Source of the DNA: Yoonia sp.
GTDB taxonomy: Bacteria; Pseudomonadota; Alphaproteobacteria; Rhodobacterales; Rhodobacteraceae
NCBI RefSeq assembly: GCF_018402175.1
Contig: NZ_JAGYJK010000018.1
Coordinates: 532,896-596,895 of the forward strand
Direction: 5' to 3'
DNA length: 64,000 nt
This document shows positions 38,255-47,610 of the stretch, in pieces. Positions within the stretch are counted from its first letter, which is position 1, and the number at the start of each line of letters is the position of its first letter. Position numbers and translations under genes: made by a program. The notes under the pieces were generated by a model. The model saw only the letters and a list, made by a program, of their open reading frames with translations, had not been told where the DNA came from and did no database searches.

Positions 38255-39007
38255 GTGATCGTTGCGCTAGAACGGCTGCCATGCCTTTGCCCGATCATCT
38301 GCCGCCTGATCGGCTTTGACGCAGCACCACCCGCGCCAGACCGGCCTTTTGTCGCCATCGGCGATGTGCATGGGCGCGCCGATCTGCTGGCCCCCGTGCT
38401 GGCGCGTGCCGCGGCGCGCGCCCTGCCGGTCGTGCTGGTGGGCGATTACATCGACCATGGCCCCGACAGCGCGGGCGTGCTGCGCCTGTTGCACGACCAC
38501 GCGGGGCGGATCGACCTGACCTGCCTGCGCGGCAATCACGAAGACCTGCTGCTGCGCTTTCTGCGACAGCCGCGCAAGACCGGCCGGACATGGCTGCGCT
38601 ATGGCGGGCGGGCCACGCTGGCCAGCTACGGCATCACCGACCTGCCCGCGGATGTCACGCCCGCCGATCTGGCGCGCGCGCGCAACGCGCTGCTGGCCGC
38701 GATGGGCGCGACCGTGACATGGATGCAATCCATGCCCTTTTGGTGGCAAAGCGGCAATGTGGCGGTCCTGCACGCAGGTGCCGATCCGGCCCTGCCCTTG
38801 GCCGACCAGCTGCCCAAGGCGATGGCCTGGGGGCATCCCGATTTCGGGGTGGTGCCGCGCCGGGACAGGGTCTGGTGCGTGCATGGCCACCGGATCGTGC
38901 CGCGTCTGGCGATCCGCGATGGCGTGATGTCTATCGACACCGGTGCATGGAAAACCGGCAAGCTTTGCGCCGTCCTGATCGGCGAAGGCGGGGTCCGTCC
39001 GTTCTAG
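38255..39007 (+). CDS. Serine/threonine PPP-type metallophosphoesterase
   Basis: About 250 residues. Metal-binding PPP motifs in order: AIGDVHGRADLL, VGDYIDHGPDSAG, LRGNHEDLLLRFL, LHAGADP and VHGHRIVP, i.e. GDxHG, GDxxDxG, GNHE and two later His. The start is unclear: I use GTG 38255; an ATG at 38281 is in another frame with a short MPLPDHLPPDRL reading that resembles the expected start, so a further indel is possible. It lies between the spike genes and the exoY-like gene; it could counter a kinase such as the BY-kinase, which is speculation. Confidence 0.85.
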   Translation: MIVALERLPCLCPIICRLIGFDAAPPAPDRPFVAIGDVHGRADLLAPVLARAAARALPVVLVGDYIDHGPDSAGVLRLLHDHAGRIDLTCLRGNHEDLLLRFLRQPRKTGRTWLRYGGRATLASYGITDLPADVTPADLARARNALLAAMGATVTWMQSMPFWWQSGNVAVLHAGADPALPLADQLPKAMAWGHPDFGVVPRRDRVWCVHGHRIVPRLAIRDGVMSIDTGAWKTGKLCAVLIGEGGVRPF

Positions 39008-39660
39008 GCCCCCTTGCGCGCCAGCACCACGATGATGGTGCGCCAGGCGATCCACAGGTCCAGCCGGAATGACGCATCGGCGATATACTGCAGGTCCAGC
39101 GCGACCTTGCGCCGGATGTCGTCGATCCCGTCGACATAGCCCAGCTCGACCTGCGCCAGACCGCTGACACCGGGCCGGACGCTGTGCCGCGCGCCATAGC
39201 CCGCGATGTCGCGCAGATAGACGCAGGCATGGTCATAGCTGTCGGGGCGCGGGCCGATCAGGCTCATCTCGCCGCGTAAGACGTTGATGATCTGCGGCAA
39301 TTCATCCAGCCGCGACCGGCGCAGGAACCGGCCCAGCACGGTGATCCGGTCCGCGTCCAGCGCATCAAACGCCCCGCGCGCCGCACCTGTCGCCCGGCGC
39401 ATTGTGCGGAATTTGAACGCGGCGAACCGCCGGCACCGATACCCCATCCGGTCCTGCCGATAGATCAGCGGACCGGCATTCGCAAACGGGTTCAGCACCA
39501 GCAATACGGCCCCGACCGGCACCAGCAGACCCAAAAGCAGCAGGGCGACGACATGGTCAAAGACCCGCTTGGACAGGCGCGGTCGTCCGGTGTCCGGTCG
39601 CATCGCATGACGGCAGGCCCGCTTTCCGACAAGGCCGTCATGATGGGACATATCCGACAT
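39004..39660 (-). CDS. ExoY-like undecaprenyl-phosphate sugar-1-phosphate transferase
   Basis: 218 residues from an ATG at 39660; earlier in-frame ATGs (39735, 39864) are possible but reach into the modA leader. One N-terminal hydrophobic helix (VVALLLLGLLVPVGAVLLVL) precedes the bacterial sugar-transferase domain with KFRTMRR, RSRLDELPQIINVLRGEMS and SLIGPRPDSYDH. It starts repeat-unit synthesis by transferring a sugar phosphate to the lipid carrier at the inner membrane. Separated from the main operon but clearly part of the same pathway. Confidence 0.9.
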   Translation of the reverse strand: MSDMSHHDGLVGKRACRHAMRPDTGRPRLSKRVFDHVVALLLLGLLVPVGAVLLVLNPFANAGPLIYRQDRMGYRCRRFAAFKFRTMRRATGAARGAFDALDADRITVLGRFLRRSRLDELPQIINVLRGEMSLIGPRPDSYDHACVYLRDIAGYGARHSVRPGVSGLAQVELGYVDGIDDIRRKVALDLQYIADASFRLDLWIAWRTIIVVLARKGA

Positions 39661-39857
39661 ACCACGCACCACCGCACCCGTTTCACCAAGCCAGGGCAAC
39701 CTTGCATCCGGCCTGCGGCCAGAGTGGCGAAACATGGTTAAAGGATCGTTAAAGGGCGCTGAAGCCCTGCGCGCGCCTGCAAAACGCGGTTGGCGCTTGC
39801 CTGCAGTGCGCGCTTGCTGCGATATGTCGGGAACACCCGCCAGCAGGAGAAAGCGTT

Positions 39858-40637
39858 TTGCCAACAGCCCTCGCGCGCCGACAGATCGTCACGGCTTTTG
39901 TTGCCGCGATCCTGATTGCGGCCCCCCTGCGCGGGGTGGCAGAGGATGTCACGGTCTTTGCTGCCGCCAGCCTGACCGGCGCGCTGGACCGCGTGGCAGC
40001 GGCGTGGGCGGCAGAAACAGGGCATAGCGCCGTGATGTCCTATGCCGGATCATCGACGCTGGCCCAGCAGATCCAGCAGGGCGCGCCCGCCGATATTTTC
40101 ATCTCTGCCAGCGTGGACTGGATGGATGCGGTCGCAGCCTCGGGCGATCTGCGGGGCGGGACACGGCGCGATATTCTGGGCAATGCGCTGGTGCTGATCG
40201 CGCATGGGCCGGATGCGGCCCCCGTGACCATCGACGCCAGCCTTGATCTGGCCGGCATGCTGGGCGACGACAGGCTGGCGATGGCGATGGTCGATGCGGT
40301 GCCTGCGGGCATCTATGGCAAGGCCGCGCTGACATCGCTGGGGCTGTGGGACAGCGTGGCACCGCTGGTGGCACAATCGGACAACCCGCGCACCGCCCTT
40401 GCCTTTGTGGCGCTGAATGAGGCGCCATTCGGCATCGTCTATGCCACCGATGCCGCAGCGCAGGACAATGTCAGCGTGATCGGCACCTTTCCCGCGGACA
40501 GCCATGCGCCGATCATCTATCCCGCCGCGATCACCGCGCAAAGCGACAGCGCCCATGCGGCGGCGTTTCTGGAGTATCTGTCATCGGACAATGCCCGCGC
40601 GATCTGGCGCAGCGACGGGTTCCGTGTGGTGCAGTGA
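39858..40637 (+). CDS. modA: Molybdate ABC transporter substrate-binding protein
   Basis: 259 residues with a TTG start at 39858; AGGAG lies 8 bases upstream. Signal peptide with hydrophobic core TAFVAAILIAAPL, cleavage likely near GVAED. VFAAASLTGALDRV and SYAGSSTLAQQI are the oxyanion-binding loops of ModA; APADIFISASVDWMD and PFGIVYATDA are further hallmarks. Periplasmic. The stop overlaps modB (TGATG). Confidence 0.94.
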   Translation: MPTALARRQIVTAFVAAILIAAPLRGVAEDVTVFAAASLTGALDRVAAAWAAETGHSAVMSYAGSSTLAQQIQQGAPADIFISASVDWMDAVAASGDLRGGTRRDILGNALVLIAHGPDAAPVTIDASLDLAGMLGDDRLAMAMVDAVPAGIYGKAALTSLGLWDSVAPLVAQSDNPRTALAFVALNEAPFGIVYATDAAAQDNVSVIGTFPADSHAPIIYPAAITAQSDSAHAAAFLEYLSSDNARAIWRSDGFRVVQ

Positions 40638-41349
40638 TGGCGGGCGATTGGGCAAACTGGCTGGGTCCGGCGGAATGGCAAGCGGTGCGCCTGTCGGTGC
40701 GCGTGGCGTTCTGGGCGACGGTTGTCAGCCTGCCCTTGGGCATATTCGTCGCCTATGCGCTGGCGCGCTGGGATTTCTGGGGCAAACAGCTGCTGAACGG
40801 CATCGTGCATCTGCCGCTGATCCTGCCCCCTGTGGTAACGGGCTATCTGCTGCTGATCACCTTTGGGCGGCGCGGGCCTGTCGGTGAATTCCTTGACGCA
40901 TGGTTCGGCATCGTTTTGTCGTTCCGCTGGACGGGCGCTGCCGTTGCCGCCGCGATCATGGCCTTTCCGCTGATGGTGCGCGCGATCAAGCTGGCGATCG
41001 AGGCGGTTGACCCAAAACTCGAAGCCGCCGCCAGCACGCTGGGCGCATCCCGCGCATTTGGGTCTTTGCCACGGTCACGCTGCCGCTGATCCTGCCCGGC
41101 ATCATCGCCGGATCGATCCTGGCCTTTGCCAAGGCCATCGGCGAATTCGGGGCGACGATCACTTTCGTCTCTAACATCCCCGGCCAGACGCAGACGATCC
41201 CATCCGCGATCTATGCCTTTCTACAGGTGCCGGGCGGGCAGGAACAGGCGACACGGCTGGTGATCATCGCCGTCATCATCGCCATGGCGGCGCTGATCCT
41301 GTCCGAATACCTTGCGCGGCGGGTCGCCAAACGGGTGGCGGGATCATGA
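40637..41349 (+). CDS. modB: Molybdate ABC permease, frameshifted
   Basis: About 237 residues when rejoined; five or six membrane helices. The EAA loop is broken: the literal frame ends at 41089 after TLGASRAF, whereas one extra base in the T run at 41057-41059 gives FWVFATVTLPLILPGIIAG and then KAIGEFGATITFVSN, both typical ModB segments, with a stop overlapping modC (ATGA). The intact coupling on both sides argues for a sequencing error. Confidence 0.88.
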
Positions 41350-42452
41350 CGCTGCGGATCAGGGTGCAGCACGCGTTCGCGGGGTTCGATCTGGATGTCG
41401 ATGCTGACCTGCCAGCCGGTGTCAGCGTGTTGTTCGGCCCCTCCGGTTCGGGCAAGACGACGGTGATCAATGCGGTGGCGGGGTTGATCCGCCCCGATCA
41501 GGGCCGGATCGCGGTGGATGGTTGGGTGCTGACCGATACCGCCAGCCGCCGCCATATCGCGCCCCATCGCAGGCGCATCGGCTATATCTTTCAGGACGCG
41601 CGCTTGTTTCCACATCTAAGCGTGCGCCAGAACCTTGCCTATGGGCGCTGGTTCGCGCCGCGCGATGCACAGGCCACCAGCATGGACCGCACGGTCGAGA
41701 TGCTGGGCATCGGCCATCTGCTGTCCCGCCGCCCCGCCACCCTGTCGGGGGGTGAAAAGCAGCGGGTCGCCATCGGGCGCGCACTGCTATCCGGGCCAAG
41801 GCTGATCCTTGCCGACGAACCGCTGGCCGCCTTGGACGAGGCGCGCAAGGCCGAAATCCTGCCCTATTTCGAACGCCTGCGCGACGAGGTGGCGGTGCCG
41901 ATCCTTCATGTCAGCCACGCCTCGGCCGAGGTGGCCCGTCTGGCCACCACCGTCGTTGCCCTGCGCGCGGGCCGCGTGATCGCCTGCGGCCCACCCGCGC
42001 AGGTGCTGGGCGATGTGGGTGTGGTCGGCGCGCGGGGTGCGGCATCGCTGTTGACCGCGCGGGTCGTGGCACATCACGCAGACGGGTTGACGGAACTGGC
42101 GACAGCGGCAGGCAGGCTCTGGCTGCCGCGCATCGCTGACGCGGCGGGTGCGACCCTGCGGGTGCGGATCATGGCACAGGATGTGATCCTGTCGCGCGAC
42201 AGGCCTGTTGGGTTGTCGGCACTGAACATCCTGCAAGGCACGATCAGCGATCTGCGCCTTGGCGACGGGCCGGGGGCGATGGTCACGCTGGCCGTGGGCG
42301 AGGATCGCCTTGCCGCGCGCATCACCCGCCGATCCGCCGAGGCGATGGGGTTGGCCCCCGGCCAGACCTGTCACGCCGTGATCAAATCGGTCGCCGTAGC
42401 GCCCGATGACATCGGCACGGGGCTGCGCGCTAGCCCAGCATCCCGCGATTGA
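41346..42452 (+). CDS. modC: Molybdate ABC transporter ATPase
   Basis: 368 residues. Walker A GPSGSGKTTVINAVAG (about residues 32-47), signature LSGGEKQRVAIGRAL, Walker B LILADEPLAALDEARK and the H-loop HVSHASAEVARL. A C-terminal Mop/TOBE domain (LSALNILQGTISDLRLGDG) of about 70 residues binds oxyanion. Energises ModAB. Its end overlaps by 23 bases the convergent amino-acid permease gene. Confidence 0.95.
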   Translation: MTLRIRVQHAFAGFDLDVDADLPAGVSVLFGPSGSGKTTVINAVAGLIRPDQGRIAVDGWVLTDTASRRHIAPHRRRIGYIFQDARLFPHLSVRQNLAYGRWFAPRDAQATSMDRTVEMLGIGHLLSRRPATLSGGEKQRVAIGRALLSGPRLILADEPLAALDEARKAEILPYFERLRDEVAVPILHVSHASAEVARLATTVVALRAGRVIACGPPAQVLGDVGVVGARGAASLLTARVVAHHADGLTELATAAGRLWLPRIADAAGATLRVRIMAQDVILSRDRPVGLSALNILQGTISDLRLGDGPGAMVTLAVGEDRLAARITRRSAEAMGLAPGQTCHAVIKSVAVAPDDIGTGLRASPASRD

Positions 42453-43221
42453 ATCGCTGTTCCAACAGCTTGAAGCCCAGCGCCAGCAGCCCCGCGATCA
42501 CCATATAGATCACCGCCAGCAACAACAGCGGTTCATAGATGATGAACGTATCCTGGCGCACACGGCTGGACACGGCATAAATCTCGATCACCGTGATCGT
42601 GGCGACCAAGGGCGTGGCTTTGAGTTGCAGCACGGTTTCGCCGCCCAGGGTTGGCAGCGCGCGTTGCAGAGCCTGCGGAAACCAGATGCGCCGGAAAATC
42701 GCGAACCGGCCCATGCCCATCGACCGTGCCGCCTCCAACTGCCCACCGGCGACGGATTTGAACGCGCCGCGCATCACCTCGCCCTCGTAGCCCGCAAAAC
42801 TGAGCGATAATGCTAACAATGCATAGGGCCAGGCTTGCCGCAGATAGGGCCAAAGCTCGCTTTCCCTGATCCAGGGGAATTGCGGAAACAGGCTGCCGAC
42901 GCCGAAATAGATCAGCCAAAGCTGCAACAACAAGGGCGTGCCACGGATCACCGTGCAGAACGCACGCGCGGGGGCGGCCAGAACCCGTGGCCCCGCCGCC
43001 TGCGCCAGTCCCAAAGGCACCGCCAGCGCAAAGCCGATCAGGCAGCTAAGCGCCAGCAGCCACAGCGTGCGCCAGATCCCCTGCACCGCCAGATCGTAAT
43101 AGCGCGGGATCCAGTCCCAGCGCATCGCCAGCGCGGCCCAGACCACAAGGCCCAGCGCCACAGCGACCATGACGATCCGGTGGGGAACAAAGACCTCTTG
43201 TGCGATCCTCTGGCGGTTCAT
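42430..43221 (-). CDS. Amino-acid ABC permease, HisM-like
   Basis: 263 residues from MNRQRIAQEVFVPHRIV, whose ATG overlaps the upstream permease stop by 4 bases. Five or six helices; the EAA motif region is GGQLEAARSMGMGRFAIFRRIWFPQALQRALP. TVIRGTPLLLQLWLIYFG is the HisMQ family hallmark. Pairs with the next gene as a heterodimeric inner-membrane channel. No ATPase gene is adjacent in this window, so one must be supplied from elsewhere. Confidence 0.92.
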   Translation of the reverse strand: MNRQRIAQEVFVPHRIVMVAVALGLVVWAALAMRWDWIPRYYDLAVQGIWRTLWLLALSCLIGFALAVPLGLAQAAGPRVLAAPARAFCTVIRGTPLLLQLWLIYFGVGSLFPQFPWIRESELWPYLRQAWPYALLALSLSFAGYEGEVMRGAFKSVAGGQLEAARSMGMGRFAIFRRIWFPQALQRALPTLGGETVLQLKATPLVATITVIEIYAVSSRVRQDTFIIYEPLLLLAVIYMVIAGLLALGFKLLEQRFNRGMLG

Positions 43222-43961
43222 TGCGCCGCCTGCCCGCGCCGATAGCGCGCCTCGATCCAGCCAAAGATACGCCCCGACAGCAGCGTCATCAGCAGATAGA
43301 GCGCGCCCGCCGCCAGAAAGAATGTGAAATAAGCCCGCGTCGATCCCGCCGCCTGCCGCGTTTCCAGCGTCAGTTCGGAAAAGCCGACGATGGCCAGCAG
43401 GGCGGTATCCTTGGTCGCGATCAGCCACAGGTTCGACAGGCCCGGCAAGGCCAAGGGCAGCATCGCGGGAATGGTCACGCGGCGGAATATCTGCACCGAA
43501 CCCATGCCATAGGCGCGCGCCGCCTCGTGCTGGCCGCGCGGCACGGATTGGATGGCGCCGCGCAACACCTCGGTCGCGTAGGCGCCCTGCACGATACCCA
43601 GCACCGCGATACCCGCGACAACGCCCGAGATTTCGACAGGCCGCTGGCCCAGCGCGCGCAAAGCCTGATTAAGCAGATCGGTGCCCGCGTAATACAGGAT
43701 CAGGATCAGGATCAGTTCCGGCACAGCGCGCACGACGACCGTATAGACCGCCAGCAAATCACGCGTGACCGGCCCGCCATGCAGCTTGCCCAGCGCGCCC
43801 GCCGTGCCGATCAGCAGGCCCAGCGCAAAGGCACCAACTGCGATCTGCAGGCTGGCCCACGCGCCGCGCAAAAGATTACCCCCCCAGCCCGGCGGCTGGA
43901 GGGACAACAGACCGACCGATGTTTCCAGCCCCGGCCAGAGGGCATATAGCCAGTCTAACAC
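43218..43961 (-). CDS. Amino-acid ABC permease, HisQ-like
   Basis: 247 residues, hydrophobic. LRGAWASLQIAVGAFALGLLIG opens the transport domain; VVRAVPELILILILYYAG and GQHEAARAYGMGSVQIFRRVTIP are the HisQ-type permease signatures. Forms the membrane dimer with the HisM-like product; downstream of the binding-protein gene by 14 bases. Confidence 0.92.
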   Translation of the reverse strand: MLDWLYALWPGLETSVGLLSLQPPGWGGNLLRGAWASLQIAVGAFALGLLIGTAGALGKLHGGPVTRDLLAVYTVVVRAVPELILILILYYAGTDLLNQALRALGQRPVEISGVVAGIAVLGIVQGAYATEVLRGAIQSVPRGQHEAARAYGMGSVQIFRRVTIPAMLPLALPGLSNLWLIATKDTALLAIVGFSELTLETRQAAGSTRAYFTFFLAAGALYLLMTLLSGRIFGWIEARYRRGQAAQ

Positions 43962-43975
43962 CCGCTGCGCCGGGC

Positions 43976-44743
43976 CTAGTTGCCCAAGATCGAGGTGGCG
44001 AAATAGCCCGCCGTGATCGCGTCATAGGTGCCGTCCGCGATGATCGCGGCGATGCCGGTATTGATCGCCTCGCGCAGGGCATCATCGCCTTTGCGCACAC
44101 CGGCACCGACACCAGCGCCAAGGATCGCCTCATCCGCGGCGACAGCGCCTTTGACCTCGCAACAGGCACCGGCTGCGGTGGCAAGGAAATCATCCATCGC
44201 CAAGCTATCTGCCTGCGTGGCGTCGATCCGCCCTGCGGCCAGATCCTGGTTCGCTTCGTCCTGGGTCTGGTAGGTGCGCAATTCGGTCGCACCTTCGAAA
44301 TAGGCCTGCGCATAGCTTTGGTGGATGGTCGAGACCTGCACGCCCAGCACCTTGCCCGCAAGGCTTTCGGGGGAGGCGTCCATCTGCATGTCACGCTGGC
44401 CCACGATCACGGTCGGCGTGTTATAGTAAGGGTCCGAAAAGTCGATGGTCTGCATCCGGTCTGCGGTGATCGACATCGACGCCATGATCGTGTCGATCCG
44501 GCCCGACACCAGCGCGGGGATGATCCCGTCCCATGCGGTGGGCGTCAGCACGCAATCAAGTGCGGCGGCAGCGCAAACCGCGTCGATGATCTCGACCTCC
44601 CAGCCGACCCAGTTTCCCGCCGCATCGGGCGAGGCAAACGGCGGATAGGGTTCGGCGGCGATACCGATACGGACCTGATCGGCCTGCGCCATGGCGGCGG
44701 TGGCGATCAGGGCGGTGGTTGCCAGAAGGGCCAGTTTTCTCAT
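43976..44743 (-). CDS. Amino-acid ABC substrate-binding protein (SBP_bac_3)
   Basis: 255 residues from MRKLALLATTALIATAAMA, a clear signal peptide, with GGAGA upstream. VRIGIAAEPYPPFASPDAAG, WDGIIPALVSGRIDTIMASMSITADR and DFSDPYYNTP are the family's ligand-binding segments, closest in style to arginine/ornithine/opine binders. Periplasmic. Two closely spaced Cys (GACCEV) may form a disulphide. The divergent amidinohydrolase gene suggests a guanidino-compound ligand, which is inference. Confidence 0.92.
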   Translation of the reverse strand: MRKLALLATTALIATAAMAQADQVRIGIAAEPYPPFASPDAAGNWVGWEVEIIDAVCAAAALDCVLTPTAWDGIIPALVSGRIDTIMASMSITADRMQTIDFSDPYYNTPTVIVGQRDMQMDASPESLAGKVLGVQVSTIHQSYAQAYFEGATELRTYQTQDEANQDLAAGRIDATQADSLAMDDFLATAAGACCEVKGAVAADEAILGAGVGAGVRKGDDALREAINTGIAAIIADGTYDAITAGYFATSILGN

Positions 44744-44906
44744 GATCTTTCTCTCCTTGTTGAATGTCAGAACGCTTTTGCGCTTCTTGTGGTGATCCCG
44801 CAGCGCGGGTTTCGACGCGACGTTTGCAAAGGCTGCGGCTGGCAAAGCCACAACCGCAACATTTTTGTGATTGTATCTGGCCAAAATGGCAGCAATTATT
44901 CAAGTG

Positions 44907-44912
44907 TATAAT
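44907..44912 (+). promoter_or_regulatory. Possible -10 box before the amidinohydrolase gene
   Basis: A perfect TATAAT, 11 bases before the ATG at 44924, in an A/T-rich pocket between divergent genes. No good -35 box is present. If used, the first ATG would be almost leaderless, so the next ATG at 44933 may be the real start. Confidence 0.35.
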
Positions 44913-44923
44913 TTCAGCTAAAG

Positions 44924-45802
44924 ATGGACGACATGCGATTTGGTGCCGAAGACCGATCAAAACCCCTTGCCGCCGTGATCATGCGCGCCCCCGGCCCCGC
45001 CATGGCCAAGGCCCGCCCGCAAGACTGGCACTACGGCACAGGGTTCGACCCTGCCCGCGCGGAAATCCAGCATGCGGAACTGGCGCGGATCGTCACCGCC
45101 AGCGGGGCAAAGGTGCATTGGATGCCATCCGCCGATGACGGGTTGTCCGATGCGGTGTTCGTGCAGGATCCGTCTTTTGTCACCCGCCACGGGGCCGTGA
45201 TCCTGAACATGGGCAAGGCCCTGCGCCGCGCCGAACCGGATATGCATGCCGCGTTCTACGACAGCATCGGCGTGCCGGTGATCGGCCGTCTGACCGGTGA
45301 TGCCACGGTCGAATCGGGTGATTGTTTCTGGCTTGATCCGCAGACCTTGGCCGTGGGGCGCGGTGTGCGTACCAATCAGGCAGGCATCGCCGCTTTGTCC
45401 GACATCCTGCGCCCTTATGACATCAATGTGCAGGCTTATGACCTGCCCTATTGGACCGGCCCCGCCGCCTGCCTGCATCTGATGTCGCTGGTGTCCCCGC
45501 TTGGCCCCGATATCGCGCTGATCCATGCACCTTTGCTGCCCTATGCGCTGTGGTCGGAGATGCGCGCGCGCGGCTGGACCCTGCTGCATGCGCCCGAGGA
45601 TGAATTCATGGCATCGAACGGGCTGAGCCTGAACGTGCTGGCGCTGCGCCCGCGCGACGTGGTGATGGTGGACGGTTTCCCGCAGACCCGCGCCTTGATG
45701 GAAAACGCAGGCTGCACCGTGCAGGTATTCGACGGCGACGCGCTGTGTATCGCCTGCGAAGGTGGCCCCACCTGCCTGACCCGTCCGGTGCTGCGCGCAT
45801 GA
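44924..45802 (+). CDS. Amidinohydrolase (dimethylarginine dimethylaminohydrolase/arginine deiminase-like)
   Basis: 292 residues of the guanidino-group-modifying enzyme superfamily. Likely active-site groups: VFVQDPSFVTRHGAV, VESGDCFWLD and the C-terminal nucleophile Cys in CEGGPTCLTRPV; the His is probably within the AACLHLMSLVSPLG segment. Hydrolyses a guanidino compound (arginine, methylarginine or similar). The stop overlaps the TetR gene (ATGA). It heads a plus-strand operon with a transaminase and a decarboxylase of arginine catabolism. Confidence 0.88.
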   Translation: MDDMRFGAEDRSKPLAAVIMRAPGPAMAKARPQDWHYGTGFDPARAEIQHAELARIVTASGAKVHWMPSADDGLSDAVFVQDPSFVTRHGAVILNMGKALRRAEPDMHAAFYDSIGVPVIGRLTGDATVESGDCFWLDPQTLAVGRGVRTNQAGIAALSDILRPYDINVQAYDLPYWTGPAACLHLMSLVSPLGPDIALIHAPLLPYALWSEMRARGWTLLHAPEDEFMASNGLSLNVLALRPRDVVMVDGFPQTRALMENAGCTVQVFDGDALCIACEGGPTCLTRPVLRA

Positions 45803-46428
45803 CCGCGCGCCGCACCTTCAAGCGCGAAGGCGAGGAGGCGCGCCGCACCGCGCTGATCGACGCCACGCTGGACTGCATCGCCGAAGGCGGGCCACAGGCG
45901 GCGACCGTGCGCGCGATCGCATTGAAGGCAGGTGTCACACCGGGGCTGATCAAACATTATTTCGACACCAAAGAAGACCTGGTCGCCGCCGCCCATGAAA
46001 CCCTGATGACCCGCCTGACCGAGGCGAGTGCCGCCGCACTGGACGATCTGCCCGCCGATCCGATCGCGCGGCTGACTGGGTTCATCGCCAATGCGGTCAC
46101 GCCGCCTGTTGTCGATCCGCGCGCCATGGCGCTGTGGGCGGCGTCGATGCAGCTGGTGCCGCGCGACGCCGCGATGCGCGATGTCCACGAAGCGACCTAT
46201 CTGGCCTTCCGCGACCGGCTGGAACGCATGATTGCCGATGCCCTGCGCGCGGCGGGCAAACCCTATGACAAACCCACGACACGCGCCCTCGCCATCGCAG
46301 GCAATGCGCTGCTCGACGGGCTGTGGATCGAGGCATCCGTCCTGCCCGACCAGTTCGCGCAAGGCGAAATGCGCAGCATCGCGATCCGCGCCTTTGCGCG
46401 GCTGCTTGACCTGAAACTACCGGAGTAA
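45799..46428 (+). CDS. TetR-family regulator (BetI-like)
   Basis: 209 residues from MTARRTFKREGEEAR. The HTH is at about residues 35-55 (ATVRAIALKAGVTPGLIKHYF), followed by DTKEDLVAAAHETL. The C-terminal ligand domain resembles the BetI_C group. Sits between the amidinohydrolase and the transaminase, so it probably controls this operon. Confidence 0.92.
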   Translation: MTARRTFKREGEEARRTALIDATLDCIAEGGPQAATVRAIALKAGVTPGLIKHYFDTKEDLVAAAHETLMTRLTEASAAALDDLPADPIARLTGFIANAVTPPVVDPRAMALWAASMQLVPRDAAMRDVHEATYLAFRDRLERMIADALRAAGKPYDKPTTRALAIAGNALLDGLWIEASVLPDQFAQGEMRSIAIRAFARLLDLKLPE

Positions 46429-47610
46429 ATGATGCAATATGCAGATGTCACCACCCGCCTTGCCGGGCTGGGGTCGGATAAATGGGTGCTGAGTGCCGCC
46501 GCCAATGCGCGCATCCGCGCAGGCGAGGCGATCATCAACCTGACCATCGGTGAACCTGACGTGCCGACGCCTGCCGCGCTGATCGAAAGCGCCATCACCG
46601 CGATGGGGGCGGGGCGCACCGGCTATTCCAACGGACGCGGCGAGCCGTCATTGCTGAATGCGCTATCCGGCAAATATTCCACCCTGACAGGCCGCAGTAT
46701 CGGGACCGACCGCTTTCTTTGCCTGCCCGGCACGCAGACATCGCTGTATCTGGTGCTGACAGCGCTTTGCGATCCGGGTTGCGAGGTGATCCTGGGCGAT
46801 CCGATGTATGCCACCTATGAGGGGTTGATCCGCGCGTCGGGTGCCGTGCCGGTCACTGTCAGCCTTGACCCCGCCCATGGTTTCCGCCTGCAGGCGGCGG
46901 ATGTTGCGGCCGCGATCACGCCGGCAACGCGCGTTATCATGCTCAACACGCCGCACAATCCGACAGGCGCGATCCTGCGGCCTGCCGATCTGGATGCGAT
47001 CTGTGCGCTGGCGGCCCAGCATGACCTGTGGGTCGTGTCGGACGAGGTTTACGGCAACCTGACCCATGATGGCGCGGTATTCACATCCGCACTGGCCAAT
47101 TCCGCCTATGAGGACCGCGTGATCGTCACCGCCTCGATCTCCAAATCCCATGCCGCACCGGGGTTCCGGTCGGGCTGGGTCTGCGGGCCTGCGGCCTTCT
47201 GCACCCGCGCGCTGCCCCTGTCGGAAACCATGCTGTTCGGATCGCAGCCATTCATTGCCGACATGACAGCGCAGGCCGTGGCGGGCGCGCCTGATCTTGC
47301 CACCGCGATGGCCGCCCGCATGGCGCGGCGCGCGGGGATCATCCACGCAGCCCTTGACGGTGTGGCGGGCCTGCATGTGCACAAACCCGAGGCGGGGATG
47401 TTCGCCCTGCTCGACATCCGCGCGCTGAGCCACGATTCCAAAGCCTTTGCGCTGGCGCTGCTAGAGGCCGAGGCCGTCGCCGTCATGCCCGGCGCGTCCT
47501 TTGGCAAAGCTTTTGAGGGTTGGCTGCGGCTTGCCCTGAACGCCAGCGACGACGCAACACGCGAGGCTTGCATCCGCATCAAACGCTTTGCGATGGGCTG
47601 GCCACGATGA
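46429..47610 (+). CDS. Class I aminotransferase, AruH-like (arginine:pyruvate transaminase)
   Basis: 393 residues. INLTIGEPDVPTP, a YSNGRGEPSLLNAL segment, LNTPHNPTGAILRP, VVSDEVYGNLTHDG and PLP lysine in SISKSHAAPGFRSGWV. The class-I fold is certain; the specific role follows from its 4-bp coupling to an AruI-like decarboxylase, the same pair as in the Pseudomonas arginine transaminase pathway. Would make 2-ketoarginine and alanine. Confidence 0.88.
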   Translation: MMQYADVTTRLAGLGSDKWVLSAAANARIRAGEAIINLTIGEPDVPTPAALIESAITAMGAGRTGYSNGRGEPSLLNALSGKYSTLTGRSIGTDRFLCLPGTQTSLYLVLTALCDPGCEVILGDPMYATYEGLIRASGAVPVTVSLDPAHGFRLQAADVAAAITPATRVIMLNTPHNPTGAILRPADLDAICALAAQHDLWVVSDEVYGNLTHDGAVFTSALANSAYEDRVIVTASISKSHAAPGFRSGWVCGPAAFCTRALPLSETMLFGSQPFIADMTAQAVAGAPDLATAMAARMARRAGIIHAALDGVAGLHVHKPEAGMFALLDIRALSHDSKAFALALLEAEAVAVMPGASFGKAFEGWLRLALNASDDATREACIRIKRFAMGWPR